Positions 52,863-63,063 of a stretch of DNA of 64,000 nt are shown in pieces. Every line of letters begins with the position of its first letter. Position 1 is the first letter of the stretch. This stretch comes from Mediterraneibacter massiliensis (GTDB taxonomy: Bacteria > Bacillota > Clostridia > Lachnospirales > Lachnospiraceae). A program made the position numbers and the translations under genes. The notes under the pieces are model-generated. The model was not told the DNA's origin, did not search any database, and saw only the letters and a program-made list of their open reading frames with translations. Where the stretch lies: assembly GCF_001487105.1 (NCBI RefSeq), contig NZ_LN913001.1, positions 1 through 64,000 of the forward strand, given 5' to 3'.

Positions 52863-54692
52863 ATGGCAACCGAATCATCCGGATTTGATGAGGCAATGGA
52901 TGTAGGCACAAGTACCATTTCCCATCTCAAAGCCTTAAAAACAGCTTCCACCATAACGAAAGCTGGTTTTGGTGCTGCAGGCGGTCCGTTTACTGCTGCA
53001 ATCGGAATTGCGATTGCCAACCGGCATGGAATTGCAAAAATCATCATTGTTATCATTGCCATATTGCTGCTTCCAGTCCTTTTTATTCTCATGCTTCCGG
53101 GACTCATCTTCGGAAGTCTCATGGAAGATACCGGCGCTTTAAACAGCAATACCATTATCAATGATAATATCCGAGCATCCCGCGAAGCGATTGTAGAAGT
53201 CCTGGAAGAAAGTCATGCAGACATTCTTTCTGAAATCAATGCTGCCATTACAAAACTTCCGGAAGGGGATACTGCTAGTATCAATGATTCCTACGCATAC
53301 AATATTTCCGTTAATGCCAATCTATTGATTTCCCAGTTCTGTGCCAGTCAGGATAATTACGAAAACATCAATCTAAGGAAACTAAAAAGCCTAATCCGAA
53401 AAAATAAGGATGGGCTTTTTTCTTATGATGTTGCAACAGAAACAGTCACGATGGAAGTAGTCGTAGAAGGTGGTGCAGAAGGTGAAAATAGTCCGGAAGG
53501 AAATGAAAACGCAGAACCACAGACAAAAACAGTTACCTTTACCAGACACACCTATACTGTGCAATATGCAGGTGATGCATATTTTGCTGATCATGTTTTT
53601 CATCTGACAGATGAGCAGAAAGAGCTTGCTCAGGATTATGCAGAAAATCTAACCACCTTTTTCGGGAATGCAGCTTCCGGAGTTGCCATGGCAATCAACT
53701 TATCTGATGAGGTTCTCTCTTACCGTCCTGCTGTCGAACGGATTGCCGCCAAGTATGGCATGAGTGAATATGTAGAATTGATTCTTGCCGTTATGATGCA
53801 GGAATCCGGCGGCAGAGGACTGGATGTGATGCAGGCGGCGGAAGGCTCATTTAACACCAAATACCCGCATAAACCAAATGGAATTACGGATCCGGAATAC
53901 TCCATTGAATGCGGAATCCAAGAACTAAAGTATGCACTGGAGAAGGCAGGATGTACCGGTCCTACCGATTTAGACCGAATCAAACTCGCACTCCAAGGCT
54001 ACAATTACGGATCCGGTTACATTGACTGGGCTATGGAACAGGACGGTGGATATACCAAAGAAAACGCTATCGCCTTTTCTGACATGATGTGTGCCAGACC
54101 AAGCTGGCCTTATGACCGTTATGGAGACAAAGAGTATGTAGAGCATGTCCTTCGCTATTATCAGATTACCAACAACGGTGGCAGCTATCCTGCAAACGGA
54201 ATGCAAATCCCGCATTATCTTCAGACAGACTATGGAAACATTCCATACGGCGGGGGTTCCATCGCCAGCAGCGGATGCGGTCCGACAAGCTTTGCTATGA
54301 TTGCCAGTTATCTTACAGGTACTACCATAACTCCGGCAGATGCTGTTGCCTGGTGTGGAAATTCCTATTATATGCCGGGAGTCGGTACTTACTGGTCCTA
54401 TTTTCAGGCAGCCGCCAACCATTTCGGTTGTGGCTCCGTCACACAAACCAGTGATGCCAATCAGGTTCTGCAAGCACTATCGGAAGGTCATCCAGTAATC
54501 AGCTCCCAAAGAGCCGGGCTGTTTACCAGCGGCGGACATTTCATTGTACTGCGGGGCGTAACTGCAGACAGTAAGGTTTTGGTCAACGATCCCAATGACA
54601 ACAGCTCCAAAAACTACATCAATCGCGAGTTCGATATGATGTCTGAAGTCCATGCGACATCCAATGCGTATTGGATCTTCGATAAAAAATAA
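52863..54692 (+). CDS. Conjugative cell-wall hydrolase: lysozyme-like domain plus C39-family peptidase
   Basis: 609 aa. A cytoplasmic start, one membrane helix (about 58-82), a stalk (about 95-230) and a lysozyme/transglycosylase-like domain (about 290-430; catalytic candidate Glu314 in MMQESGG). A C39-like cysteine peptidase follows (about 450-609; Cys472 in SGCGPTS and His559 in GGHFIVL). It makes local holes in peptidoglycan for the transfer channel, the VirB1-like job. Classic CwlT-type proteins carry NlpC/P60 in place of C39. It is embedded in the transfer operon upstream of virB4. Confidence 0.88.
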   Translation: MATESSGFDEAMDVGTSTISHLKALKTASTITKAGFGAAGGPFTAAIGIAIANRHGIAKIIIVIIAILLLPVLFILMLPGLIFGSLMEDTGALNSNTIINDNIRASREAIVEVLEESHADILSEINAAITKLPEGDTASINDSYAYNISVNANLLISQFCASQDNYENINLRKLKSLIRKNKDGLFSYDVATETVTMEVVVEGGAEGENSPEGNENAEPQTKTVTFTRHTYTVQYAGDAYFADHVFHLTDEQKELAQDYAENLTTFFGNAASGVAMAINLSDEVLSYRPAVERIAAKYGMSEYVELILAVMMQESGGRGLDVMQAAEGSFNTKYPHKPNGITDPEYSIECGIQELKYALEKAGCTGPTDLDRIKLALQGYNYGSGYIDWAMEQDGGYTKENAIAFSDMMCARPSWPYDRYGDKEYVEHVLRYYQITNNGGSYPANGMQIPHYLQTDYGNIPYGGGSIASSGCGPTSFAMIASYLTGTTITPADAVAWCGNSYYMPGVGTYWSYFQAAANHFGCGSVTQTSDANQVLQALSEGHPVISSQRAGLFTSGGHFIVLRGVTADSKVLVNDPNDNSSKNYINREFDMMSEVHATSNAYWIFDKK

Positions 54693-54704
54693 AGGAGATA
54701 CCCT

Positions 54705-55307
54705 ATGAATAGAAAAAAAGTTATTTTATCCATCCTGATGATGGTTTTTTTAATTGCAGTCGGATTTGTTCTCCCTCATCTTTTTAAAGAGAAACGGGGA
54801 GAAAAGCCTGCTTCTTCTGCTCCAACTGAGGAAGAAACTACGGATACGGAACAATCCTCAAATAAGACAGCACTCACCTTTTTGGATTTTAGTGCCTTGC
54901 AAAACTTTTTCTCAAAAGGGCAGATAGAAACTTTACGTCAGGAGTTGCAAACGTATCTTACCGATACCGGGAACTCTTCGATAACTTCCGTTCAGTTCTT
55001 AGCAGACAAAACTACTTACCCAAATGCTTCTGACATCGGCTTTTCTTTCCGGTTATCGGATGATTCCGTTCTTCCTGTTTATTACAGTTCTTCCATCGGA
55101 CGCTTTTTCTATGGAGAAGAACGAACTCCCGGTACAGAAGAAATAAAAACCTATGAACAGCAAACGGATGAAAATCTCCCGGTCCTGACAACAGAAGAAA
55201 TTGAACTGTTACCCGAAGGCGGCTACGACGATACGAAAGAAACTGAACCGGAAAAACAACCATCTGATCACAAAACCACAACGGAAGCTGAGGAGGTGCA
55301 GCCATGA
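54705..55307 (+). CDS. Single-pass ICE protein, unknown
   Basis: 200 aa. An N-terminal membrane anchor (about 6-26), a Glu/Thr-rich spacer (about 35-55), a small globular domain (about 60-150) resembling VirB8-like NTF2 folds only in size, and an acidic tail. GGAG lies 9 nt before ATG. The stop overlaps the virB4 start (ATGA), so the two are coupled. Likely an extracellular channel component. Confidence 0.6.
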   Translation: MNRKKVILSILMMVFLIAVGFVLPHLFKEKRGEKPASSAPTEEETTDTEQSSNKTALTFLDFSALQNFFSKGQIETLRQELQTYLTDTGNSSITSVQFLADKTTYPNASDIGFSFRLSDDSVLPVYYSSSIGRFFYGEERTPGTEEIKTYEQQTDENLPVLTTEEIELLPEGGYDDTKETEPEKQPSDHKTTTEAEEVQP

Positions 55308-58300
55308 ATGATTCTGAAAAGCAAACCATCGTCTTCATTCCTCGAAACTTCATCGAAAAAGGAACCTTCATGGGCGGTATGTTTAAAATCCGCAATGCCA
55401 TTGAAGGAGGCATCTTAGCTGTTTTGATTGCAGTTCCAGTGATTCAGCTCCCACTGTCTTTGACGGTACGCATTATCATTCTTTGTATGACAGCCCTTCC
55501 GGCAGCTATGATTTCTTTAATTGGAATCGGTGGAGAAAGTATCAGTGCTTTTTTAATGAACGCCCTGCGTTTTCTCAAAAACCGGCGCGTCATCTACCGC
55601 ATAGATGTAAATCCAGATCCGAAAAATAAGCATCGTATCAAAAAACCGCGGAATAAAGAACCAAAAGCAAAGAAACACAAACATCCCAAGAAAAAATCAG
55701 CAGCTTCCATGACAGCATCCGGACAGTCTGACAAATATGAGGGTTGTGTTTCTGATGAGATTTCTTCTCACGATGTAGCAATTTCTAAAAAAAGAGAGCG
55801 TCGCCAGTTTGATACTTCCACAAAACGCGGAATCCGCAAGCAGGCTCGTGAAGATATTCGGATCTTGAAATATGAGAATCGTCAACTAAAGAAAGCACAG
55901 AAACAGGCAAAACGTGCAGTACGCACAGAATTAAAGCGCCAGAAACAGGAAGAAAAACGCAGAGTCCAGGAAGAAAATCGTCAAAAAAAAGCGGAAATCA
56001 AAGCTACAAAACAGGCTGATAAAGAACGTGAGCATCCGGCTTCTGATATAAATACTGCTCCTGCTTCGTCTAAACCAAAGAAGAAAAAACGCAGGGATAT
56101 GACTCTGGAGGATTATCTGCCGATTGAGAAGATTGCCAATGGTGTCATCTACACAACAGATCACCGGTATGTCAAGATTCTGGAAATTGAGCCAATCAAC
56201 TTTTTACTTAGAAGTACCAGAGAGCAGCAAAGCATTATCTTCAGTTTTATTTCCTATCTGAAGATCAGCCCGGTTAAACTTCAGATCAAGATGATTTCCA
56301 AAAAAGCAGACATCAACAAGCATCTGAACCAGGCTCAGTTGGAACTGGAACGTGAAACAGATCCTAACTGCAGACAACTTCAGAAAGACTATATTCAGTT
56401 TGTACGCCGGTTAAGCTCCAGAGAAGCTGTATCCCGTCGGTTCTTCCTGATTTTTGAATATGAACCATTCAATGTAAATCGAAAAGTAGAAGAAACTGAA
56501 ATTCTGGCAGCTCTTGAAACCGCAGCCCAGACCGCCAAAACCTTCCTGTACCAATGCGGAAATGAAGTGGTATCCCACGATAATGAAGACGAGTTTACTA
56601 CGGATGTCCTTTACACCCTGTTAAACCGTACCAAATCCACAGAGGTTCCACTTCCAAAGCGTATCAATCAGGTACTGACTCGTTATGAAGAAACCGGCAG
56701 GGAAGCTGAAATGGATGCCATACATATCAATGAATTTATTGCTCCGGAATCCGTAGATTTCAAGCACAGTAACTATGTATTGATTAACGGTGTCTATCAT
56801 GCCTATCTTTTGGTTCCTAGTGACGGATATAAGCCAAAAGTCGCACCTGGTTGGCTGTCACTGCTTATCAATGCCGGCGAAGGAATTGATGTGGATTTTT
56901 ATCTCCACAAACAGCCAAAGGATAAGATACAGCAGCGTTTGGGACAACAAATTCGTATCAATCGTTCCAAGATCAAAGACGCTTCCGATACGAATGCAGA
57001 CTTCGATGATCTGGATTCTGCCATCCGTTCCGGTTATTTTTTAAAGCAGGGACTCTCCAACAATGAAGACTTCTACTATATGAACCTGCTGATTACAATC
57101 ACAGCTAACAATCTGGAAGAACTCCAGTGGAGGATTCAGGAAATGAAAAAGCTGCTGATTTCTCAAGACATGGATCTTCGCTCCTGTTACTTTCTGCAAG
57201 AGCAAGGATTCCTGTCTTCTCTTCCGCTGGTCAGCCTGGACAAAAAACTTTACGAACTTTCCAAACGCAATACGCTGACTACCGGTGCAGCAAGCTGTTA
57301 TCCATTTGTCAGTTATAGCATTTGTGATGACAACGGCATTCTTTTTGGTGTCAACAAACATAATAACTCCTTGGTCATCGCCGATATTTTTGACTCCAAA
57401 CAGTATAAGAATTCCAACATTTCCATTCTTGGAACATCCGGAGCCGGAAAAACCTTCACCATGCAGACTATGGCTCTCCGGATGCGCAGGAAAGGCATTC
57501 AGGTATTTATCATTGCTCCATTGAAAGGACATGAATTTTATCGTGCTGCAAGAAATGTAGGCGGAACTTTTATTCAGATTTCCCCTGCCAGTAAAAACTG
57601 CATCAATGTCATGGAAATCCGAAAAGTAGATAACTCTGTAAATGAACTCTTAGATGGACCAACGCTGGATGCTTCTGCTTTAGCCGGAAAAATACAACGA
57701 CTGCATGTTTTCTTCTCCCTGCTCATCCCTGATATGAGCCACGAAGAAAAACAACTTTTGGATGAAGCTCTCATCAAGACCTATGCAAGAAAAGGCATCA
57801 CTCATAAAAATGAGTCCTTGATTGATCCGAAACATCCGGATCAGTACAAGGAAATGCCAATCCTGGGTGATGTATACAATGTCTTGATGGAAAGTGAAGA
57901 CACCAAGCGTCTCGCTCACATTCTAAACCGACTGGTACATGGTTCTGCATCTTCCTTTAACCAGCAAACCAATGTGGATCTATCCAACAAATATACCGTT
58001 CTGGATATTTCTGAGCTGACCGGATCCAGCGACCTGCTGACTGTCGGAATGTTTGTTGCCCTTGACTTCGTATGGGACAAAGCCAAAGAAAACCGTACGG
58101 AAGAAAAAGCCATTTTTGTAGATGAGGTATGGCAACTAATCGGTGCTTCCAGTAACCGCCTTGCTGCAGAATTCGTGCTGGAAATCGCCAAAATCATCCG
58201 AGCCTACTCTGGTGCAGGCATCTTTGCCACTCAGGACTTAAACGACTTTTTTGCACTGGATGATGGAAAATACGGAAAAGGTATCATCAACAACTGTAAA

Positions 58301-58540
58301 ACCAAGATTATCCTCAATATGGAAGACGAGGAGGCGCAGCGAGTGAAAAATATCCTGCACCTTTCTGAAACAGAGGTTATGAACATCACTCATTTCCAAC
58401 GAGGAAACGGACTGATTTCTACAAATAACAATAATATTACGGTGGAGTTTAAAGCTTCCAATCTGGAAAAAGAACTCATCACCACAGACCGGCAGGAACT
58501 TCTGGAAATTCTCAAACGCCAGAATGAAAAAGCCGGGTAA
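55304..58540 (+). CDS. virB4: PrgI-VirB4 fusion: conjugation ATPase with N-terminal membrane domain
   Basis: 1078 aa. Residues 1-105 are a PrgI-like two-helix membrane domain (VFIPRNFIEKGTFMGGMFKI, helices about 33-75). A very basic Lys/Arg/Gln linker (about 105-260) has coiled-coil character. Residues about 260-1078 are the VirB4 ATPase with Walker A GTSGAGKT (710-717) and Walker B KAIFVDEVWQL. In most Tn1549-like elements prgI and virB4 are separate genes. It energises assembly of the channel at the membrane. Length exceeds the usual 780-870 aa because of the fusion and linker. Confidence 0.9.
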   Translation: MNDSEKQTIVFIPRNFIEKGTFMGGMFKIRNAIEGGILAVLIAVPVIQLPLSLTVRIIILCMTALPAAMISLIGIGGESISAFLMNALRFLKNRRVIYRIDVNPDPKNKHRIKKPRNKEPKAKKHKHPKKKSAASMTASGQSDKYEGCVSDEISSHDVAISKKRERRQFDTSTKRGIRKQAREDIRILKYENRQLKKAQKQAKRAVRTELKRQKQEEKRRVQEENRQKKAEIKATKQADKEREHPASDINTAPASSKPKKKKRRDMTLEDYLPIEKIANGVIYTTDHRYVKILEIEPINFLLRSTREQQSIIFSFISYLKISPVKLQIKMISKKADINKHLNQAQLELERETDPNCRQLQKDYIQFVRRLSSREAVSRRFFLIFEYEPFNVNRKVEETEILAALETAAQTAKTFLYQCGNEVVSHDNEDEFTTDVLYTLLNRTKSTEVPLPKRINQVLTRYEETGREAEMDAIHINEFIAPESVDFKHSNYVLINGVYHAYLLVPSDGYKPKVAPGWLSLLINAGEGIDVDFYLHKQPKDKIQQRLGQQIRINRSKIKDASDTNADFDDLDSAIRSGYFLKQGLSNNEDFYYMNLLITITANNLEELQWRIQEMKKLLISQDMDLRSCYFLQEQGFLSSLPLVSLDKKLYELSKRNTLTTGAASCYPFVSYSICDDNGILFGVNKHNNSLVIADIFDSKQYKNSNISILGTSGAGKTFTMQTMALRMRRKGIQVFIIAPLKGHEFYRAARNVGGTFIQISPASKNCINVMEIRKVDNSVNELLDGPTLDASALAGKIQRLHVFFSLLIPDMSHEEKQLLDEALIKTYARKGITHKNESLIDPKHPDQYKEMPILGDVYNVLMESEDTKRLAHILNRLVHGSASSFNQQTNVDLSNKYTVLDISELTGSSDLLTVGMFVALDFVWDKAKENRTEEKAIFVDEVWQLIGASSNRLAAEFVLEIAKIIRAYSGAGIFATQDLNDFFALDDGKYGKGIINNCKTKIILNMEDEEAQRVKNILHLSETEVMNITHFQRGNGLISTNNNNITVEFKASNLEKELITTDRQELLEILKRQNEKAG

Positions 58541-58542
58541 CA

Positions 58543-58572
58543 AACAGGCAGCTCCTATTGGCTGTCTGTTTT
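58543..58572 (+). terminator. Hairpin after virB4
   Basis: AACAGGCAGC (58543-58552) pairs with GGCTGTCTGTT (58560-58570), followed by a T-rich stretch. A weak to moderate terminator between virB4 and the surface protein. Confidence 0.7.
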
Positions 58573-58593
58573 CATTTGAAAAGGAGGAGACTT

Positions 58594-61500
58594 ATGTTAC
58601 AAAAAACAAAATTACCATATACCCGCCTGTTTGCATTCCTACTTGCAGTTTTCATTGCAATCGGCGCTCTGTTCTCGTCAGTCACACCTGTCCATGCAGC
58701 TGATGGGACTATCGATTTCCATGCCGGACCATCCATCGCCTATGGTGATTATTTTACGTCACGAATGACCTTTGATGGCAGCAATACTGCATACTGCGTA
58801 GAACCCCTAAAACACACCCCGCCAAGTGGAACATATTCTTATAATCTACTGGAAAAAACTTCCCCTCTTCGTAAAGCTCTTTACTATTTAAATGGCGGCT
58901 ACGGATATGATACCGTAACAAAAGAGAAATATTTCCAGGGCTGGAGCGATGACAATGCTTATGTTATCGGACATCTGGCTGTTGCATATATCTATGCTGG
59001 AAATACGGGAGATACTGGTGCTTTCCATGGTGCCCCGCAAAGCTTTATTGATAAAACTCTGGAAGTAGTACAGGGAATCAGTGAACTGCCTGCTCCACCG
59101 GAAAATTTTCGTGCTTTTCTTGTTCCTGGAAGCGGAAACCAAACCTTTGCCGGAAGCTGGTATCAGGTTCCGAACGGCTGGATAGAACTTCAGAAATCTT
59201 CTGCTAATCCATCCATTTCTGATGGAAATGGAAATTATACTTTAGAAGGTGCAAAATATGGCATCTACAAAGGGGACAAGCTGATTCAGACTTTAACAAC
59301 AGATAAAAATGGCTATGCGAAATCAAAAGAACTTGAAGAAGGCAGTTACACAGTGAAAGAGATTTCCGCACCAGCCGGCTTTATCGTGGATGCTACCGCC
59401 CATGATGTGAACGTCAAACCAGAAGAAACCAGCACTGTAAAATCAAGTGACATTCCACAGAACAATCCAATTTCTCTGATTCTGCAAAAACTGGATCTGG
59501 AGACGGGTGAAGGAAAACCACAGGGAAATTCTTCTCTTGCAAATGCTGAGTTCACCATTAAGTTTTATACAGAGCTTTCTGATACCGATCCTGCCGCAAG
59601 CGGAAAGAAACCGGTACGTACCTGGGTAATGAAAACGAATGCTTCTGGTGAGATGCACTTTACCAAGGATTATTTTGTATCCGGAGATGAATTTTATTAT
59701 GCATCTGATAAAAAGACTGTTTGTCTTCCAATCGGAACTGTAACCATTCAGGAAACCAAAGCTCCAAAGAACTATTTTCTAAATGAAACAGTCTTTGTAC
59801 AGAAGATTACCGGATCCGGAAGTCAGGAAAGTGTATCCATATACAATGCTTCCAATGTAGAAGAACAGGTTTATCGTGGCGGCGTGAAGGTACAGAAACG
59901 GGATCTGGAAACACAAGATACTGTGTCTCAGGGAAATGCGACTCTTGCCGGCGCTACATTTTCCATTACCACATTAAACGAGCAGCCAGTATGGGTAAAT
60001 GGCAAACTGTATCAGAAAGATGAAATGTGCCTTACCATTATTACCGATGAAAATGGTCTTGCTTCTACGGAAGAAAAAGCGCTTCCTGTCGGTCATTACC
60101 GTATTGAGGAAACCCAAGCACCTACTGGTTACTTGAAAGATGGTGCAAAAACATTGGAATTTGAGATTACCAAAGATGGCGAAATGGTAAATCTGACCAG
60201 CAAAGATACTTCCATTGCAAACCAGGTGATCCGAGGTGGGGTAAAAGTTCAAAAACGGGATATTGAAACCGGTGAAACAAAACCGCAGGGTAACGCCACT
60301 TTAGAAGGTGCTACTTTTACTATTACCAATTTAAGCACTCATCCGGTTCTCGTAAATGAAAAACTCTATGAAAGCGGACAGGTCGTACTGACTCTGAAAA
60401 CAGACAAGAGTGGCGCCGCTGCTACTGCTAAAGATGCTCTCCCTTACGGTCATTACCGCATAGACGAAACAGAAGCTCCGGATGGTTATTTAAACGAAGG
60501 TAAACTCTCGCAAGAATTTGACATTCAGGAAAATGGTAAAATCATAGACCTGACTTCCAAAGAACATGCAATCCTCAATCAGATCATCCGCGGGGATTTA
60601 GAATTTGTCAAAGTCTCTGATGGTGATTTGAATCGTTTAGCTAACGTGCCATTTTCCATCACCTCCAAAACAACTGGAGAAAGCCATACGATTGTAACCG
60701 ATAAAAATGGATATGCCAGTACATCTGCAGAATGGAATAAGCATACGGCAAACACCAATCGTGGAGAAACTTCGGAAGATGGCATCTGGTTTGGCACTTC
60801 TAAACCGGATGATTCCAAAGGCGCTTTAATCTACGATACTTATATTTTGGAAGAGCAGCGTTGTGAAACCAACGAGGGAATGAATCTCTTGAAGATTGAG
60901 GTGGAAGTATATCGTAACCATGTGGTGATCGACATGGGTACTTTAACAGACGACCGAATCACCATCGGCACAACTGCGCTCGATAAAGATACGGAATCTC
61001 ATCTGAGCAAGCCTGAAGAGAAAATCACGATCATTGATACCGTAGAGTATGAAGGTCTCAAGAAAGGACAATCCTATAAGCTTCTTGGCACCTTGATGGA
61101 TAAAGAAACAGGAAAACCGATTGAAGTGGACGGAAAGCCAGTAACTGCCGAAACTACTTTCAAGCCAAAGAAAACATCTGGATCGACTGAAGTGAAATTT
61201 ACTTTTGATGCTACTTCACTTCGAGGAAAAACAATCGTTGTCTTCGAGGAACTGTATCAGGATGATCTGAAACTGGCAGTCCATACAGATATTGAAGATG
61301 AAGATCAGACCATTTACTTCCCGGAAATCAAGACGACGGCGAAGGATACCAATACAGACAGCAATCTTTCTCTTGCCGACAAGGAAGTAACACTTGTGGA
61401 TACCGTAACCTATAAAAATCTCCTTCCGGGAAAAGAATATGTAATGACCGGAACCCTGATGGATAAGGAAACCGGAGAAGCTGTTGTGATCGACGATAAA

Positions 61501-62571
61501 AAGGTAACTGCGGAAACCACCTTCACTCCGGAAACCGCTGAAGGTACAGTAGACGTACAATTTACGTTTGATGGCAGCACATTGGCTGGAAAAACTGTCG
61601 TTGTCTTTGAATCTGTTTCCTATGAAGGAAAAGAATTTGCTGTCCACGCCGACTTGAAGGATGAGGGACAGACTATTTACTTCCCAGAAATCAAAACGAC
61701 AGCGAAAGATAACGTTTCCGGCAATCACTATGCAAAACCGGAAAAAGAAATCACTTTGATTGATACTGTATCCTATCAAAATCTAATTCCAGGAAAAGAA
61801 TATACACTTACCGGAACTTTGATGGATAAGGAAACGAAAAAACCTCTGGAGGTAGATGGAAAACCAATTACCGCCCGGACAACCTTCACTCCTGAAAAAG
61901 CAGATGGGAATGTGGAACTTTCCTTTACGTTTGATGCCAGCGCGCTGAGAGGCAAAATCATCGTTGTTTTTGAATCCGTTTCTTACAAAGAAAAAGAAAT
62001 TGCCGTTCACGCTGACATTGACGACCATGAACAGAGCATTTACTTCCCGGAAATCAAAACAACAGCCAAAGATGGAGCAGATGATGATAAAGAAGTTCTG
62101 TCATCCAAAGAAGCTACCATCATAGATACCGTAACCTATAAAAACTTGATTCCAAAAGCAAAATATAAACTTGTTGGAATCCTCATGGATAAAGAAACGG
62201 GGAAAGCAATTCTCGTAAACGAAAAAACAGTAACTGCCGAAACTGAGTTTTCTCCGAAAGAATCTGACGGTTCTGTGGATGTAACATTTACCTTTGATGC
62301 CAGTGAATTAAACGGACACGATGTGGTTGTCTTTGAGAAACTCTTCCTCTTAGATGGTGATGTCGAAACTGAAATTACTTCCCACGAGGACATCAAAGAC
62401 GAAGGACAGACCGTCAAACTGACAGAAACACCTAAAGAACCGCCAAAAACGACTCCACCGGTAAAAACAGGGGATGACACTACGCTTCTGCCATTTATCA
62501 TTCTTGCAGGCACAGCACTTCTGACTGCTATCGGATTTGGAGTTTTGTATTTTAAGAAACGAAAAAAATAA
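58594..62571 (+). CDS. Cell-wall-anchored adhesin: thioester domain, SpaA/Cna-B and VaFE repeats
   Basis: 1325 aa from ATG 58594, 6 nt after GGAGGAG. A signal peptide (about 1-36), a thioester-like domain (about 45-175; Cys68 in NTAYCVEP, later VIGHLAVAYIYA), SpaA/Cna-B-like domains (about 200-700) that normally form isopeptide bonds, four VaFE repeats of about 120 aa (790-1270), and a sorting signal with PPVKTGDD, a membrane helix and KKRKK. The sortase motif is LPxTG-like, without Leu. It probably mediates contact between mating cells or with the host. Confidence 0.9.
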   Translation: MLQKTKLPYTRLFAFLLAVFIAIGALFSSVTPVHAADGTIDFHAGPSIAYGDYFTSRMTFDGSNTAYCVEPLKHTPPSGTYSYNLLEKTSPLRKALYYLNGGYGYDTVTKEKYFQGWSDDNAYVIGHLAVAYIYAGNTGDTGAFHGAPQSFIDKTLEVVQGISELPAPPENFRAFLVPGSGNQTFAGSWYQVPNGWIELQKSSANPSISDGNGNYTLEGAKYGIYKGDKLIQTLTTDKNGYAKSKELEEGSYTVKEISAPAGFIVDATAHDVNVKPEETSTVKSSDIPQNNPISLILQKLDLETGEGKPQGNSSLANAEFTIKFYTELSDTDPAASGKKPVRTWVMKTNASGEMHFTKDYFVSGDEFYYASDKKTVCLPIGTVTIQETKAPKNYFLNETVFVQKITGSGSQESVSIYNASNVEEQVYRGGVKVQKRDLETQDTVSQGNATLAGATFSITTLNEQPVWVNGKLYQKDEMCLTIITDENGLASTEEKALPVGHYRIEETQAPTGYLKDGAKTLEFEITKDGEMVNLTSKDTSIANQVIRGGVKVQKRDIETGETKPQGNATLEGATFTITNLSTHPVLVNEKLYESGQVVLTLKTDKSGAAATAKDALPYGHYRIDETEAPDGYLNEGKLSQEFDIQENGKIIDLTSKEHAILNQIIRGDLEFVKVSDGDLNRLANVPFSITSKTTGESHTIVTDKNGYASTSAEWNKHTANTNRGETSEDGIWFGTSKPDDSKGALIYDTYILEEQRCETNEGMNLLKIEVEVYRNHVVIDMGTLTDDRITIGTTALDKDTESHLSKPEEKITIIDTVEYEGLKKGQSYKLLGTLMDKETGKPIEVDGKPVTAETTFKPKKTSGSTEVKFTFDATSLRGKTIVVFEELYQDDLKLAVHTDIEDEDQTIYFPEIKTTAKDTNTDSNLSLADKEVTLVDTVTYKNLLPGKEYVMTGTLMDKETGEAVVIDDKKVTAETTFTPETAEGTVDVQFTFDGSTLAGKTVVVFESVSYEGKEFAVHADLKDEGQTIYFPEIKTTAKDNVSGNHYAKPEKEITLIDTVSYQNLIPGKEYTLTGTLMDKETKKPLEVDGKPITARTTFTPEKADGNVELSFTFDASALRGKIIVVFESVSYKEKEIAVHADIDDHEQSIYFPEIKTTAKDGADDDKEVLSSKEATIIDTVTYKNLIPKAKYKLVGILMDKETGKAILVNEKTVTAETEFSPKESDGSVDVTFTFDASELNGHDVVVFEKLFLLDGDVETEITSHEDIKDEGQTVKLTETPKEPPKTTPPVKTGDDTTLLPFIILAGTALLTAIGFGVLYFKKRKK
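60958..62400 (+). repeat. Four tandem coding repeats (VaFE type, about 360 bp each)
   Basis: Units begin near 60958, 61327, 61687 and 62050. Shared peptide landmarks are IKTTAKD, GTLMDKETG, VTAETTF and IVVFE/VVVFE. The repeats are diverged at the DNA level but clearly homologous, so copy number may vary between strains. Confidence 0.88.
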
Positions 62572-62597
62572 TTTCAAACTGATAACCATGATTTTTT

Positions 62598-62629
62598 ACA
62601 GGCAGTCTTTCACAGGCTGCCTGTTTTTA
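62598..62629 (+). terminator. Terminator after the surface protein
   Basis: ACAGGCAG (62598-62605) pairs with CTGCCTGT (62617-62624) and is followed by T5. Confidence 0.85.
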
Positions 62630-62640
62630 AGGTGATGAAT

Positions 62641-63003
62641 ATGAAACAATCCCATATCAATGCCGATGCCAAACATCTGCGGCACTTTTTAGATCTGTGT
62701 AACGGCAACTGGCATAACTGCGTCTATGTACGTTGTGTCTCCTGTGATACCCGTAGTTTTTGCAATGGCTCTCATTTTTTGTATCATCTGGATTCCTCCG
62801 ATATTCCTTGTGTCCTGACCATGGCAGACGCAGAAATAATCTTCTCCCGGATACCTGAACCAAGCGAATGTGCCGATGCCATTACACTAGATGAGTTTCT
62901 TGCTCTTTACAGCTCCTACCTAAAATCCATCCATCTAGCAGGAAAACCCTGCCCTTGTATCGCTCTTCTCAGGTATCAGGAAAATGCACATTATAACTGG
63001 TGA
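62641..63003 (+). CDS. Small Cys-rich ICE protein, unknown
   Basis: 120 aa from ATG 62641, 6 nt after AAGGTG. Eight cysteines, including YVRCVSCDTRSFC and PCPC, suggest metal binding or disulfides; no membrane segment. N-terminus has a helix (NADAKHLRHFLDLCNGNW). No family recognised. It lies after the surface protein and before two more small element genes. Confidence 0.6.
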   Translation: MKQSHINADAKHLRHFLDLCNGNWHNCVYVRCVSCDTRSFCNGSHFLYHLDSSDIPCVLTMADAEIIFSRIPEPSECADAITLDEFLALYSSYLKSIHLAGKPCPCIALLRYQENAHYNW

Positions 63004-63063
63004 CAGTAAAGTTGCGATTTTCGCAAATCTTGCGTACAGAATAAAAAAGGAGGTGTACGTAGA

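Noticed and set aside
60000-62600. Several long minus-strand frames opposite the surface protein
   Set aside because: They recur once per VaFE unit as mirror frames of the coding repeats; no start signals.
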